Shown here: piece after piece, positions 11,018-22,793 of the stretch
How positions within the stretch are numbered: the first letter of the stretch is position 1
Layout: every line of letters begins with the position of its first letter
NCBI GenBank assembly: GCA_964019155.1
Contig: OZ025245.1
Location: forward strand, 9,027,131 to 9,091,130
Source: Osedax fenrisi
Lineage: Eukaryota > Annelida > Polychaeta > Sabellida > Siboglinidae
Reading direction: 5' to 3'
DNA length: 64,000 nt
The notes under the pieces: generated by a model
The model's input: the letters and a program-made list of their open reading frames with translations, nothing else
Told to the model about the DNA's origin: nothing
The model's database searches: none
Made by a program: the position numbers and the translations under genes

Positions 11018-11592
11018 GTATATGTATATAGTACGTATACTTTGATTTCTACACAGTATACTTTATTTATTTACAATTATTATAATAAATAACTATATAG
11101 TTTATAACTTATTCTTGGTTGCATATATATATATGAAATAATATTAAAATTTAGTAATATATATATATGTGTGTGTGTATGTGTGTATATGTGTTTATGT
11201 GTGTTTATGTATTTATGCGTGTATGCGCATATGTGTAAGTATATATATCTTGTATATACATGCTATATAACATGTAAATATAGGTCACAAAAACGCTCAT
11301 CTTAGATGTGTATATATATACATAATACATACATATATGTCAGTACAAAAATAGTAAACTTAATTCCCGTTTATGTTTTAATTTATATGATATTATGTTG
11401 TGATAAACTCGGCAGATAGCAACTATAGTTGTATATCCTACAGTAACATATATTTGGCACCGGGGGTATACGATTACTGTTCTACTCTACCTACCCGGAT
11501 GTTTTGTATTATTATACACATACGTACACTGTAGTATGTAGACATACGTACACACACACACATCGTACGTCTTACAGTGCAGTGTGTACTTC
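10937..11592. other. A+T-rich stretch with (TA)n and (TG)-rich tracts
   Basis: A 70-bp (TA)n tract, a degenerate TATGTG tract near 11,160-11,240, and no gene. Confidence 0.6.
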
Positions 11593-11825
11593 GGGGGTAT
11601 CCCACTATCAGTATTTCCGGAAATAATGCCAAGAAGTTTGTAATAGAAATCAATTTTCTAGCAGGTTGTAGTGGGATATCCCACCTTATAAATATAGTTT
11701 CCAGCAACTTGCCGGAAATATAGTAACTTTAAAGTGGGTATCCCACTACAACTTGCTAGAAAATCACTTTCTACCAAACATTTCCGGACATTATTTCCTG
11801 AAATACTGGTAGAGGGATACCCCCT
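11593..11825. mobile_element. Palindromic MITE family C, copy 2
   Basis: Begins GGGGGTATCCCACTAT and ends GAGGGATACCCCC, with internal inverted modules meeting near 11,680-11,700 and shared motifs CATTATTTCC and TTGCCGGAAATA. Short frames across it are by-products of the palindrome. Confidence 0.75.
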
Positions 11826-12833
<1,008 letters not shown>

Positions 12834-13036
12834 GGGTGTGTTTTTGGTCAACCACAGGTGTAACAACCACAGGTGTACGAGAAATTCGTATTCACTGCAT
12901 GTAAAAATCCAACTGTTACAAACCAGACGTGTTTTGTAACAGTTAGATTTTTACATGCAGTGAATACGAATTTCTCGTACACCTGTGGTTGTTCCACCTG
13001 TGGTTGTTACACCTGTGGTTGACCAAAAACACACCC
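12834..13036. mobile_element. Fold-back MITE, Harbinger-like termini
   Basis: Left end GGGTGTGTTTTTGGTCAACC, right end its exact mirror, both flanked by TAA. The arms (about 90-100 bp) are almost identical and enclose a loop of about 15 bp near AACCAGACGTG. The right arm carries three copies of ACCTGTGGTTGTT where the left has two, so one unit was gained after the palindrome formed. TAA target duplications with GGG-starting termini suit PIF/Harbinger MITEs; the superfamily is inferred. Confidence 0.78.
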
Positions 13037-13234
13037 TAAGTGTACCTATCTAGGGAGCACCCTCGCCACCTCTGTATAGATGCGTGTAGAAGCCATACTG
13101 CATGCGTAGGCGTATTTATAAACATTAATATTATTATAATACTATATTTTTAATTTATCGAAATCGATTTACCGGTTAGTGGATAAAAACTAATACATAT
13201 AATAGAAAATCCTTCGATAAAATGATGTATAATC

Positions 13235-13269
<35 letters not shown>

Positions 13270-13282
<13 letters not shown>

Positions 13283-13350
13283 AATCAGAATTTAGGTATG
13301 ACCATGGTAAACGAAGAAGCGCTATGCTTATCTAGTCGTTTACCTATTTC
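13270..13350 (+). repeat. Dispersed repeat L, copy 1
   Basis: ATAATAATAATAAT followed by CAGAATTTAGGTATGACC and GCTTATCTAGTCGTTTACC also occurs at 28,531-28,612 in the same orientation. This may be one edge of a longer element. The 500 bp to the right contain a 75-codon frame (13,605-13,832) with no recognisable motif. Confidence 0.6.
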
Positions 13351-14219
13351 ACTTTCCTATAGGACAATTATGAGGAGAAAATTATAGTAAAAGTAAAATA
13401 AAAATAAATAAAATATTAAGAGTTAAAGTTAGTAAAAGAAATATATATGTATATAAAATATATACACAAAATATATACAAAAATATATGTTAAAAAACAA
13501 ATTGTAAATAAAATTTAATTATTTAGTAATCTATTAGAATAATACACTTATAAAAATACGATATATTTAATCATTAAAATTATAACCAGAGTAGCCAATA
13601 GTAATTGAAATTAATGAGGATATATGGTGTATCAACTTCAGGGGTATGGGTTCGTCAGGTCCAATGCCTTAGGGATCCTATTTGTGCCAATAATAAGAAC
13701 ACTGGCAATACTTTCCTCTCAGTAAAAGTATATCCCTTTCCCCGACACGTACCATACCACACAATTACAAAAACATCAGACACTCCGTCACCAAAAAAAA
13801 CACAATATAAAATAGTTAAAATGTTACTATAAATGTATATTCATATAGATTACTTTTTTAAATTGTTAAACAATATAAATATTTTAAAAAACTCCCCATA
13901 ATGCCATTCATCATGTAAATAAAATTTGAGATAAGATAAATAAATAAAATAATTAAAATATAATCAAAATTAAAACAAAATAATTAGGTAATTAAACAAA
14001 ACGTAAAAAACACATATTTATATATATATATATATATATATATAAATATATATATTATAATGTATACATATATGGAGTGTGTTGATTATATTTATACATT
14101 CTAAAAGCCAGATTAACGTACTAACCCCGCGGGGTACTGTTTTACCTGTAATACTACACATTGACTGTCGCAAACCTGTATGACTCATCGCAGAGTTAAT
14201 CGTCACGCCCCTATAGGTT

Positions 14220-14473
14220 CCCAGCAAACAGTAATAGCTTCATAATAGCAATATGATAACATATATAATAGCTTCAAATGTTTACAGTGTGCTATTATGC
14301 TGCTATTATATCGACATTAAATGTCTATTATGCTGCTATTTATTTGTTATGCTATTATACTGCTGTTATGTTGCATTTTAAGTATATTATGTTATTATTA
14401 TGCTGATATTAATTTCAAGAGTATATTACGCTGCTATTATGTTACTATTATGAGGCTATTACTGTTAGCTGGG
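14220..14473. mobile_element. MITE family D, copy 1
   Basis: Ends CCCAGCAAACAGTAATAG and CTGTTAGCTGGG are inverted. The interior is a run of degenerate GCTGCTATTAT units. Two more copies at 52,047 and 55,007 share the termini and the core phrase CAAATGTTTACA or its mirror. Confidence 0.75.
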
Positions 14474-14632
14474 TTGTTCGTACGTATGTGCATCTGTAGA
14501 TGGAAAGTCGCCGTGTGAATACTATTTAAGATGACGTCATATTCAAGAATATTCGCCACATTTGCGAATAATTATCGCGGTATTTAATTTTTAATTTGTG
14601 ATTGTGGTTTCAGCTTTAATGTTCGCATCAAC

Positions 14633-14856
14633 GGGATAGCCCACTACAAGTATTTCCTGCAACTTGCCGACAATATTTTAACTTTAAAACGATTTTCTAT
14701 CAAGTTAACTACAATTTTAGTGAGAAACCCCCTTACCCCCCGCAACTTACCTGAAATATAATAACTTTATAGGGGGTATCCCATTACAACTCGATAGAAA
14801 ATGGTTTTAAAGTTACAATATTTCTGGCAAGTTGCCGGAAAATCTTGTAGTGGGAT
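14633..14856. mobile_element. Palindromic MITE family C, copy 3
   Basis: Begins ACGGGATAGCCCACTACAAG and ends TTGTAGTGGGATG, with the same internal modules as the copies at 10,009 and 11,593 (GCAACTTGCC, GATTTTCTATCAAGTT, TTGCCGGAAAATC). The outermost bases of both ends have decayed. Confidence 0.72.
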
Positions 14857-15039
14857 GTGACCGATTTAGGTATCCATTACGTTTCGCGTAAAAGTGTGTC
14901 TGGACGGTAATGTAATGTATTTGCATATTATTATCAATAATAATCACACACACACGCGTTAACCAACATACCCACACGCACATACACACATCCACACACA
15001 TCCACACACACACATACTCACACACACACACGTACGCAG

Positions 15040-15119
15040 TGGTACTGGTGCTGTTCATACTGCTGATCGTGATCCCTATCGTGAAGATCCTCGCGGTCGA
15101 CAACTACAAGTACGTATAG
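15040..15119 (+). CDS. Candidate terminal exon encoding a transmembrane helix
   Basis: After a possible splice acceptor (ACGTACGCAG) a GC-rich frame reads VLVLFILLIVIPIVK, a strong membrane segment of about 15 residues, then ILAVDNYKYV and a TAG. Codons are GTG, CTG, ATC, GTC and TAC, in contrast to the A+T-rich surroundings, and CA-repeats border it on both sides. A C-terminal tail-anchored or single-pass membrane protein is the simplest reading. The exon would start in phase 2. I found no convincing upstream exon, and a donor-like GTATAG overlaps the stop, so an internal exon is also possible. Identity unknown. Confidence 0.35.
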
Positions 15120-15338
15120 CCCTGCCTGCGTATCGCCGTGTACGAGTATGTGTATACGCGTGTACACACACACGCATACACACACGCACACGCACACACA
15201 CACACATATATATATAATATCACGGTGCTAAGACAAAACTCGCGGACGTGACAAATTATATAGCGGACCCCCTAATCATGTTTATATTATATAAGAACAC
15301 AAATTACAAACTATTAAATACATTTGTTCACGATTATT

Positions 15339-15382
<44 letters not shown>

Positions 15383-15574
15383 TGATGTAATTTACAATTA
15401 CAACTATACATATTTCTTTCAGGAATAGATTTATTAAAAAGTATATTTATTACTGTTTCATGGATTACCACTTAATATCGACATTATATAAATATATATA
15501 TATACAGTAAAAGTCACTTGTAGTATCAAGCATACTCATTATATAGATAATTATAATGTATGGTATCCAACGTC

Positions 15575-16592
15575 AACGTGATAGTGGGTTTTGGTCGATA
15601 ATATTTAGTACTCCGTGAATATTGAATATTAGTAGGAAATCGTATTTAAATTCTAGAATACTTATTAAAAAGATATTAATCTAATAAATAGCTATCTCGG
15701 ATTTTTATATTATGATTACAAATTATATATTATCAGTTCTAATGTGCAAATTTAAAATACTAAGTATAACTCATAAAACTATTATTTTGAAAAAGCCTAT
15801 ATATTTAAATAAACTCCTTAATGAAGAGCTAATGAGAAACACTCGTCTGCAATATTCAAATTTACTTTCAGTGCCGAAAATAAATCTGATGAGAATTGGG
15901 AAAAGATCGTTCGGCTGGGCTGCTCCTTCCATGTGGAATTATCTTCCCAAGTCATTACGATGTACAAGGAGTCACACCGAATTCAAGAAGAAATTGCGAA
16001 TTTTTTTGTTAACTATTTAATTAATTTATTAATTTAATTATTTATTTTTATATATTCTCAACACTTGTGAGATTTTAAAATATAACGATTGTCTAAATAA
16101 ATAATTACCTTACCTTACCTTACCTTACATAATACTACTGGTAAATGTCGGTGAAATATAGTAGGTGAGGGGGTTTTGGTCGATAGTTCCGAATGTGTCG
16201 TTGATACTTGTCACCCTATATAGGGTACACCCTACTCAAATAATAAAATTTGAATTAAATTAACTAATTAGAATATTTATTATAATTATATGATAATATG
16301 TAATACACTCATAATTTTAATTAATTATATATTATATGCAACAGTTGACCATTAATTATACGCTATTTATTACAATAATATAGCAGAAAATGCACTTTTT
16401 ACATAATCGATAATATTATTCAATATATTTAATTTTTCTTATATTTTTCTTAAAATATTAGGTAACATAAACATTATACACAGTTCGTTAATGTAAAATA
16501 TTTTCATATCTATTACCGTTGTGATTATATTGGCTTCTACCGAAAGCCTCGCATCGACCAAAAGTGTTGGTTCAAAACCCTCGCATCCCCTA
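15575..16592 (+). mobile_element. Dispersed repeat R, copy A, interrupted by a LINE
   Basis: Carries the motif GGGTTTTGGTCGATA at its left edge, again at about 16,165, and inverted near its right edge (CGACCAAAA, CATCCCCTACA). The left half matches 32,215-32,490 and the right half (AATATAGCAGAAAATGCAC and onward) matches 43,630-43,856. A 385-bp LINE fragment is inserted at 15,744-16,128. Inverted outer motifs suggest a DNA element; no gene remains. Confidence 0.68.
15744..16128 (+). mobile_element. 5'-truncated LINE fragment with (TTACC)n tail
   Basis: The insertion encodes the extreme C-terminus of a CR1/L2-like ORF2: YLNKLLNEELMRNTR, then RSFGWAAPSMWNYLPKSLR and FKKKLRIFLL, ending at 16,020. 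A short 3' UTR follows and ends in four TTACC units, as in LINEs with microsatellite tails. Comparison with the empty copy at 32,390 shows that TAAT was duplicated on insertion. Only the 3' 385 bp were copied, so it was dead on arrival. Confidence 0.85.
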
Positions 16593-16650
16593 CACACTTT
16601 CACACCCTACACACTTTCACACCCTACACACTTTCACACCCTACACACTC
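16587..16650. repeat. 17-bp minisatellite
   Basis: About 3.6 copies of CCCTACACACTTTCACA, apparently grown from the right end of repeat R. Confidence 0.9.
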
Positions 16651-17251
16651 TTAATATCTGTTGCAAATCGATATATTCGTATGCCGATAAATCAAGTGTA
16701 ATAATATTATTTTTCATTAGAGATTTCCGCCGAATATATACAATAATATAATAATAATAATTATTATTATTAGAAGAATTGGTATTTTTTGCTGTTAAAT
16801 TACAATTATATGTATATGTAATTAATTATATTTGTTCTTCTAAAGGGCTTCAAAGTAATATATAGTTTATGCTGTTATCGCCCATTATAAACAATCGAAA
16901 TGTTAATTACACTCAATAACAGTCGACCAGATAACGTTGTATGTAAGCATATAACGGTAGGCTTTTATTATTATTTAAAATTAATGCTTTAATTGATTCC
17001 CGTACAATGTACGATGTATGTACATGTACAATGTACGTACAATGGCTCTCTTCTAAATTATCTTAATATTTAGCGATATTCTCGATACTATAACACCCTA
17101 TATGTAAGCGGGTATAAAGTGACACCCCTTAAACACCCCTTAAACATACTAGGTGAGCATACTTGCACCGGATAATCATACTCCCCGCTTGCACCACTAT
17201 TCTAATATAATACCCTTATAGGTATATATATATAGGCTATATAATACTAAT

Positions 17252-17284
<33 letters not shown>

Positions 17285-17502
17285 GTTATTTATTGAATCA
17301 CGCATATAATAATATCGGATAAAAATGGACCCCTCGAGAAGTCATACTAACACATGTTATAAATAACTGTGAGGGGCCCCGGACAATATAAAAAAAATGG
17401 TATAATTTGTTGTCTCGTGTTTTTATCTAAATGTTTATTAACTTCTTTATAAACATAACATAAAACAAGAAATATAGTTATCGATGTAGGTATACCTGGA
17501 GT
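16651..17502. other. A+T-rich stretch, (AAT)n run, nothing coding
   Basis: Includes a TGTACA-rich palindromic patch at 16,990-17,050, an (AAT)n run at 17,250-17,283 and a GGACCCCTC/GAGGGGCC mirrored pair at 17,330-17,385. The minus-strand polyadenylation signal for the next feature is here (17,434-17,439). Confidence 0.5.
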
Positions 17503-17673
17503 CTAACACGGTACATCTCGCTTAACTAAGCGGTAATTACTAGCTTTTGACTGTTCCACTGAGCCGTAGAACCCCGGCATATGTATCCATGGATCCACAA
17601 ATGAAATGTGTGTTACTTGGCAGGCTGTAGCATTAGAAGTAGGTTTCCTCAATAAACGTACCCCAAGATAGAA
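17503..17673 (-). CDS. Candidate terminal exon of a host gene
   Basis: On the minus strand a splice-acceptor-like GACGTCAG is followed by a phase-0 frame of 56 codons: FYLGVRLLRKPTSNATACQ, then VTHISFVDPWIHMPGFYGS and a basic tail ending KRDVPC and TAG. An AATAAA lies 64 nt past the stop. Base composition and codon use stand out from the flanks. The CQVTHISFVD phrase is faintly like the last strand and helix of START lipid-transfer domains, but that is a guess from pattern only. No other exon was located, and the pyrimidine tract is weak. Confidence 0.4.
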   Translation of the reverse strand, partial: FYLGVRLLRKPTSNATACQVTHISFVDPWIHMPGFYGSVEQSKASNYRLVKRDVPC

Positions 17674-17990
17674 CTGACGTCACGTTATAGTGTACGCGTA
17701 ATTAAAACACAAACTATTACATAATAATAGATCAACATCTATCAATTCTATACAAAGATTAAAATTATCGCAATATGAAGTAAAATATATATATATATAT
17801 ATATATGTGTGTCATTAAATGGGAAAAGTTATATTATAAAATAATTAACATTAAGAGTATATATATTATATATATATATATATATATTATGAAACTAATA
17901 TTATGATAACTATTACTAATTTATACATTCATTTTTAGAAAAAATATACGGTAATTATATTATACACACAATTCACTTATACACTCATAC

Positions 17991-18041
<51 letters not shown>

Positions 18042-18044
<3 letters not shown>

Positions 18045-18509
18045 TCAACTCTCGGTAAGTCGGACTACGGATTAGTCGGACTTCTCGATAAGTCGGACAC
18101 ATTTAGTTGGTATGGTTGGATTTGTATCTAGTTCCATGTTAAATTAATCGGATAAGTCGGATAAGTTGGATTGGATAAGTCGGACTTTTCTATAAGTCGG
18201 ACACATATTATTGTCATTTTGATGATTTTTATACTGGATAAGTCGGACTTTTCATAAATTGTCAGAAATGTTTACTTTAAATAATGAATATTCATATAAT
18301 ATATATTATAATTTTAGTAAGTAATATCATTGAATACAACATGTTATGTTATTTATTGTTGCATAATTCCACATTTCGGTAACCCTTTAACTCACGCTGC
18401 GCATCTCATGTATTATTTGCATGTAATTCTGAATCTCGGATAAGTCGGACATCTCGCTAAGTCGGACACTTTTCCCGGTCCCTTGCGAGTCCGACTTATC
18501 GGGAGTTGA

Positions 18510-18512
<3 letters not shown>
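18042..18512. mobile_element. Pogo/Tigger-like MITE
   Basis: The left end CAGTCAACTCTCGGTAAGTC and the right end CTTATCGGGAGTTGACTG are inverted copies, each next to TA. Both subterminal regions repeat ATAAGTCGGAC. CAGT-starting termini with a TA target are the hallmark of pogo-like Tc1/mariner elements. It sits inside a (TA)n microsatellite that continues on both sides. 471 bp, no gene. Confidence 0.85.
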
Positions 18513-18549
<37 letters not shown>

Positions 18550-19638
18550 ATATATATATTCATTTTTAACAAATATTATATTGTTAAAATCTTCCACATT
18601 TTCCCACTCCGTCGTGACACCCGTATTCGTCACCCTGTAATATTTGCAGCGTTGTTAACGGCACCACGTGGTATACCACGTGGGTTTAGAAACGATTCTA
18701 AGTGCACGAGACAACGTCCACAATGTTACGTCAACTATATCCGTATATATTAATAGTTATATGTATACGTATTTATAGTTATACTTACATACTAATATAG
18801 TAATCGAGCATAGTTGTATTGATCCAATTCGACCACTCATTCATCCGACACGATCTGTTAGTAATAGTAATAGCTATTCAATTAGTATAGCCGTTACCCA
18901 GTAAACAATAGTGAACAAAACATGTGTTAACAATATGTTAACACATATTTATTAACATAACTAGATGTTACACAACATAATGTTAACATGTGTTGACACT
19001 AGTTTGTGGCTATGTTTTAAACAACAAATAACACCACTTCTGTTTAACACATGTATTAGTTGTAGACAATAACTCCAGTCATTTATAAGCATACTATAGT
19101 ATTACTATAGTAATATCAATGTAATGTCCTCTCTCTAGATAAAACTTATAAAACTCCTGGAGACGAATAATTATATACAATATTTAAATTATATTTAGTC
19201 TTTTATCAAAGATAATATAATATTTTATTAAGTGATTAAGAATTTTAAACTAAGGGTGTCGCGTTTTTCTAAATATTTATATTTACGTTATCTCTAAATG
19301 TACTACCCGGAAATGTTAACAACAACAATATAACGTGATATGGTACCATTCTATCTTCGTTACAATAGTCGTATATTGTTAGTATGCCCTGGGATCCCAT
19401 ACTCCCTATACACTAGTAAATCTATACTAAATATAGTACTTTAGTTCTTGAATATTATTGATTATTTATATGTTATCGTAAATTAAACTATTAATTTATA
19501 AATCTATTTAATGGCATGGAAAAGTAAGTACTGATTTAAAAAAATTCTCATATAATATTTGTCTACGGAGATTATTATTTGTGGATTCTTATGTAACTTT
19601 ATATTTTAAACCTTTATAACAGAAATTAATGTTTAAAC

Positions 19639-19697
<59 letters not shown>

Positions 19698-19823
19698 TTT
19701 AAGTTGATTTGATATAATGATATAGGTATATATATATATAGAATATACATTGATCTAATAATATCAAATATATGTGATTATATGTTATAAATAGGTCACC
19801 ACATACTCATGACACGTGACTCG
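18513..19823. other. A+T-rich stretch with a TGTTAACA-rich patch
   Basis: At 18,898-19,080 repeated GTTAACA and ACACATG motifs follow a CCCAGTAAACA that resembles the family D terminus, without a matching right end. A (TA)n tract occupies 19,643-19,695. No coding support. Confidence 0.5.
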
Positions 19824-19906
19824 TGTTACCTGTTACCTGTTACCTAATTGGTTTAGGCACTTCCATCAACTTCTTTATTGAAGTTTTCGGACGTGCTTTC
19901 AATATA

Positions 19907-22793
19907 TTATTGGGCAAAAAGGTATGTTTTGAGCTTTGATTTGAATGTTACAGTTGAGTCAATTGATCGGATATGGTGAGGTAGATCATTCCAGATTTTT
20001 GGAGCATGGATGGAGAAAGATTTATGTTTGGAAGATGTTAAATGTAATAGAACTGGAGTTTTTAATTTGAATTTGTTTATGTGTCTTTGTTCGTAAATAG
20101 TTGTGTTGGGAGTTGTTGTGTTGGGAGTTAGTAAATTGGCAAGATGGTCTGGTGTGTTATGATGTGTAGCTAAATGTATGGTGAGTGCAATTTTGTAAAT
20201 TATACGGGATTTTATTGGCAGCCAATGTAATTTGGTTCTCAAAGGGGATATATGTTGTCTGGAATATTTAGTTATGTTGAATATGAATCTGATGGCTGAA
20301 TTCTGAAGACGTTGGAGTTTATTTATTATAGATTGTGAGGAGGCATAGAGACATGAATTACAGTAATCGAGGCGGGGGAGAATGAGGGATGTAGCGAGGA
20401 GTTTTGCAGTATTAAAATTAATGAAGGGTCTTATTGTTCGTAAGTTGTGTAGTATGTAGTTAATTGACTGTGATAGTGATTTAGTCTGGATGTTGAATTG
20501 TAGTGTTGGGTCGATTAATATACCAAGATTTTTTATTTTATTAGCATAAGAAATACTCAGATTGTTAATGGTAATTTGTGGTGGAATGAATATGGTGGTA
20601 GATGTTTTAATATGCATTGATTCAGTTTTAAGACAGTTTAGTGATAATGAGTTGTTGGTGAGCCAGTTATGTATATCAGTAATGCAGTTGTTAAGTACAT
20701 TTATGTCGTTGTTAGGGTCTATCAATATACAGTGTAACTGTATATCATCAGCATACGAGTGATAGTCTATAGTGGGGTATTTGTCAATACTTCTAAATAA
20801 GGGAAGTAGGTAGATATTGAATAGGAGTGGACCAAGGACCGATCCTTGAGGTACTCCATGAGTAACTTTACGAGTTTTAGAGATTAGCGAGTTTATACTA
20901 ATTTGGTAAAAACGATCAGTTAGGTATGAGATGAACAAATCAAGTGCAGTACCAGAGATTCCGATAGAAGTTAGTCGATTTATAAGGATATTATGGTCAA
21001 GAGTGTCGAAGGCAGCTGATAAATCAAGGAGAATGACCACTGAACCATGTGGTGATGCAGCAGATAGGTGAATGTGATTAAGGATATGTATCATTGCAGT
21101 TTCAGTACTTTTGTGCTTGGTATAGGCACTCTGATATGGGTTTAATATATGATTTTCATGGAGATACGAATTTAATTGACGAGCAACAACTCGTTCTAGG
21201 GTTTTGGAGAGCGTTGATAAGTTGGAGATTGGTCGGTAGTTGGAGAGGATTGATTTGTCAAGGTTTGGTTTTTTTATGATGGGTGTAACATATGCTGTTT
21301 TCATGTAGATTGGAAAAATGCCTGAGGTAAGTGAGTTTTCTATTATTTCTTGGTAATAAGATGCTAGATAAATGTGGTACTTATTTAATATAGAATGAGG
21401 AATTGGATCTAGTTCGGAAGATGTATTTACTGCACTGAGGAGTTTTTCAATGGTAGTAGTTGATGGTAATGTGAAGGAGGAAAGGGAATATATAGGTAGA
21501 TTATATGGTTCATTGAGTGGTGTAGGGAGTGATTTAATTATATTCATGACTTTAGTATTGAAATATTGGTCAAATGTATCTATTAGCGTTGTTATGGGTT
21601 CATTTGGTAGAACACGTAGTGATATTCTACCAAGTAGCTGGTTAGAAATGGAGAAAAGTTTCTTAGAATTAGTTGATGCTTCTTTTAATAGATTATTGTA
21701 GTATGATTTCTTAGACTTCTTGAGTAGGGTTCTATATAGGCTACGTTGTTTGATAAATATATTGTAATTATTGAGAGATTTAGATTTTCTCCAATAATGT
21801 TCATATAGTCGTAATTTGCGTTTTGATGATGAAAGTTCAGAATTAAACCATTTGCAATTTGGACGTTGTGTTATATATTTATATTTGATAGGGGCAAGTT
21901 CGTCAAGGGTTCTTGATAGAGATGTTTCTAATTTTGATACTGAGTTTGAAAATTGTGTGTTATTAAATTTTTTAGAGAATTCAGTGATGAAAGTATTGGT
22001 GTCAATATTGTTATATTTTCTATATTTAATATTTATAAAGGGTCGAGTTGGTCTTGGTGAGCTAATATGGAAGAATACTAAATGATGATCAGAAAATAGA
22101 TTCTTTATTGAGTGGGAATTGGTAAAGTTAGAATGTGCATGGGAAATTATAAGGTCAAGTGTATTGCCTGCTATGTGAGTTGGGGATGTTATATGTTGGA
22201 CAAAGTTAAATGAGTCTATTAATATATTGAATTGCCTGGTATAATTAGTGTCAAGATTAATTGGGATGTTTAGGTCACCGAGAATGATAGTATGATCAGT
22301 GGATGTAGTCAGGAGGTGTTCTAATTCAAGGGATTGACTTATGAGGTGGACGATAGATAACTATGATGGTGAATTTACGTGAATTAGCCGGGTGAAATGT
22401 ACAAGAAAATGATTCTGAGTTTTCTAGTGCGAGATCAGTCCTGTTTATTAGATTAATATTTGTCTTATATAGGATGCCAACACCACCACCAAGATGGGGG
22501 CCGAGTCTATTAAGTTGTGCAAAACTTAGATTGTTAATATTAAGGGATGCAGATATTGCAATATCATTATCCTTAAGCCACGTTTCTGTGAGACAACTAA
22601 GATCAAGATGAAGGTCATTAAATAGGTCAAGTGTGTGATCAACTTTATTTCGTATGGAGGAAACATTAAGGATGGCTGCATTAATCTGAGATTGTGACGT
22701 GTTGTGAATAAATGGTGGAATTGATAGTGTGGTATCTATTGAGGTGCTAGGAATTGAGATTGTTCTGAGATAATTAGGTCGAGTGGTTGAATG
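19907..22793 (-). pseudogene. LINE 1 ORF2: AP endonuclease and reverse transcriptase, one frameshift
   Basis: The endonuclease (about 22,690-21,950) shows LSCLTETWL, LGGGVGILY, VIYRPPHKS, IILGDLNI, SPTHIAGNTLDLI and FSDHHLV in the proper order. The RT (about 21,250-20,300) has NYRPISNLSTLSKTLE, LLDLSAAFDTLDH, THGVPQGSVLGPLLF and SYADDIQLH, the last including the catalytic Asp pair. The C-terminus ends FKSKLKTYLFAQ, the usual end of CR1-like proteins. From about 22,335 to the stop at 19,907 the frame is open for roughly 800 codons. The single frameshift, near 22,335, separates the YRPP and LGDLNI motifs. There is no in-frame ATG near the start: the frame runs back to the TGA that closes ORF1. 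Confidence 0.9.

Noticed and set aside
13605..13832. 75-codon frame starting with TTG
   Set aside because: No motif, no splice support, ends in A-rich DNA; background composition.
14018..14227. 69-codon minus-strand frame before MITE family D copy 1
   Set aside because: Ends in translated (TA)n, and the GC-richer part has no recognisable motif or splice context.
17503..17673. Firm assignment of this exon to the START domain family
   Set aside because: Only a short phrase resembles the family; without a profile search the match is not distinguishable from chance.
20562..22085. Plus-strand frames opposite LINE 1
   Set aside because: They are antisense shadows of the endonuclease and RT reading frame on the minus strand.
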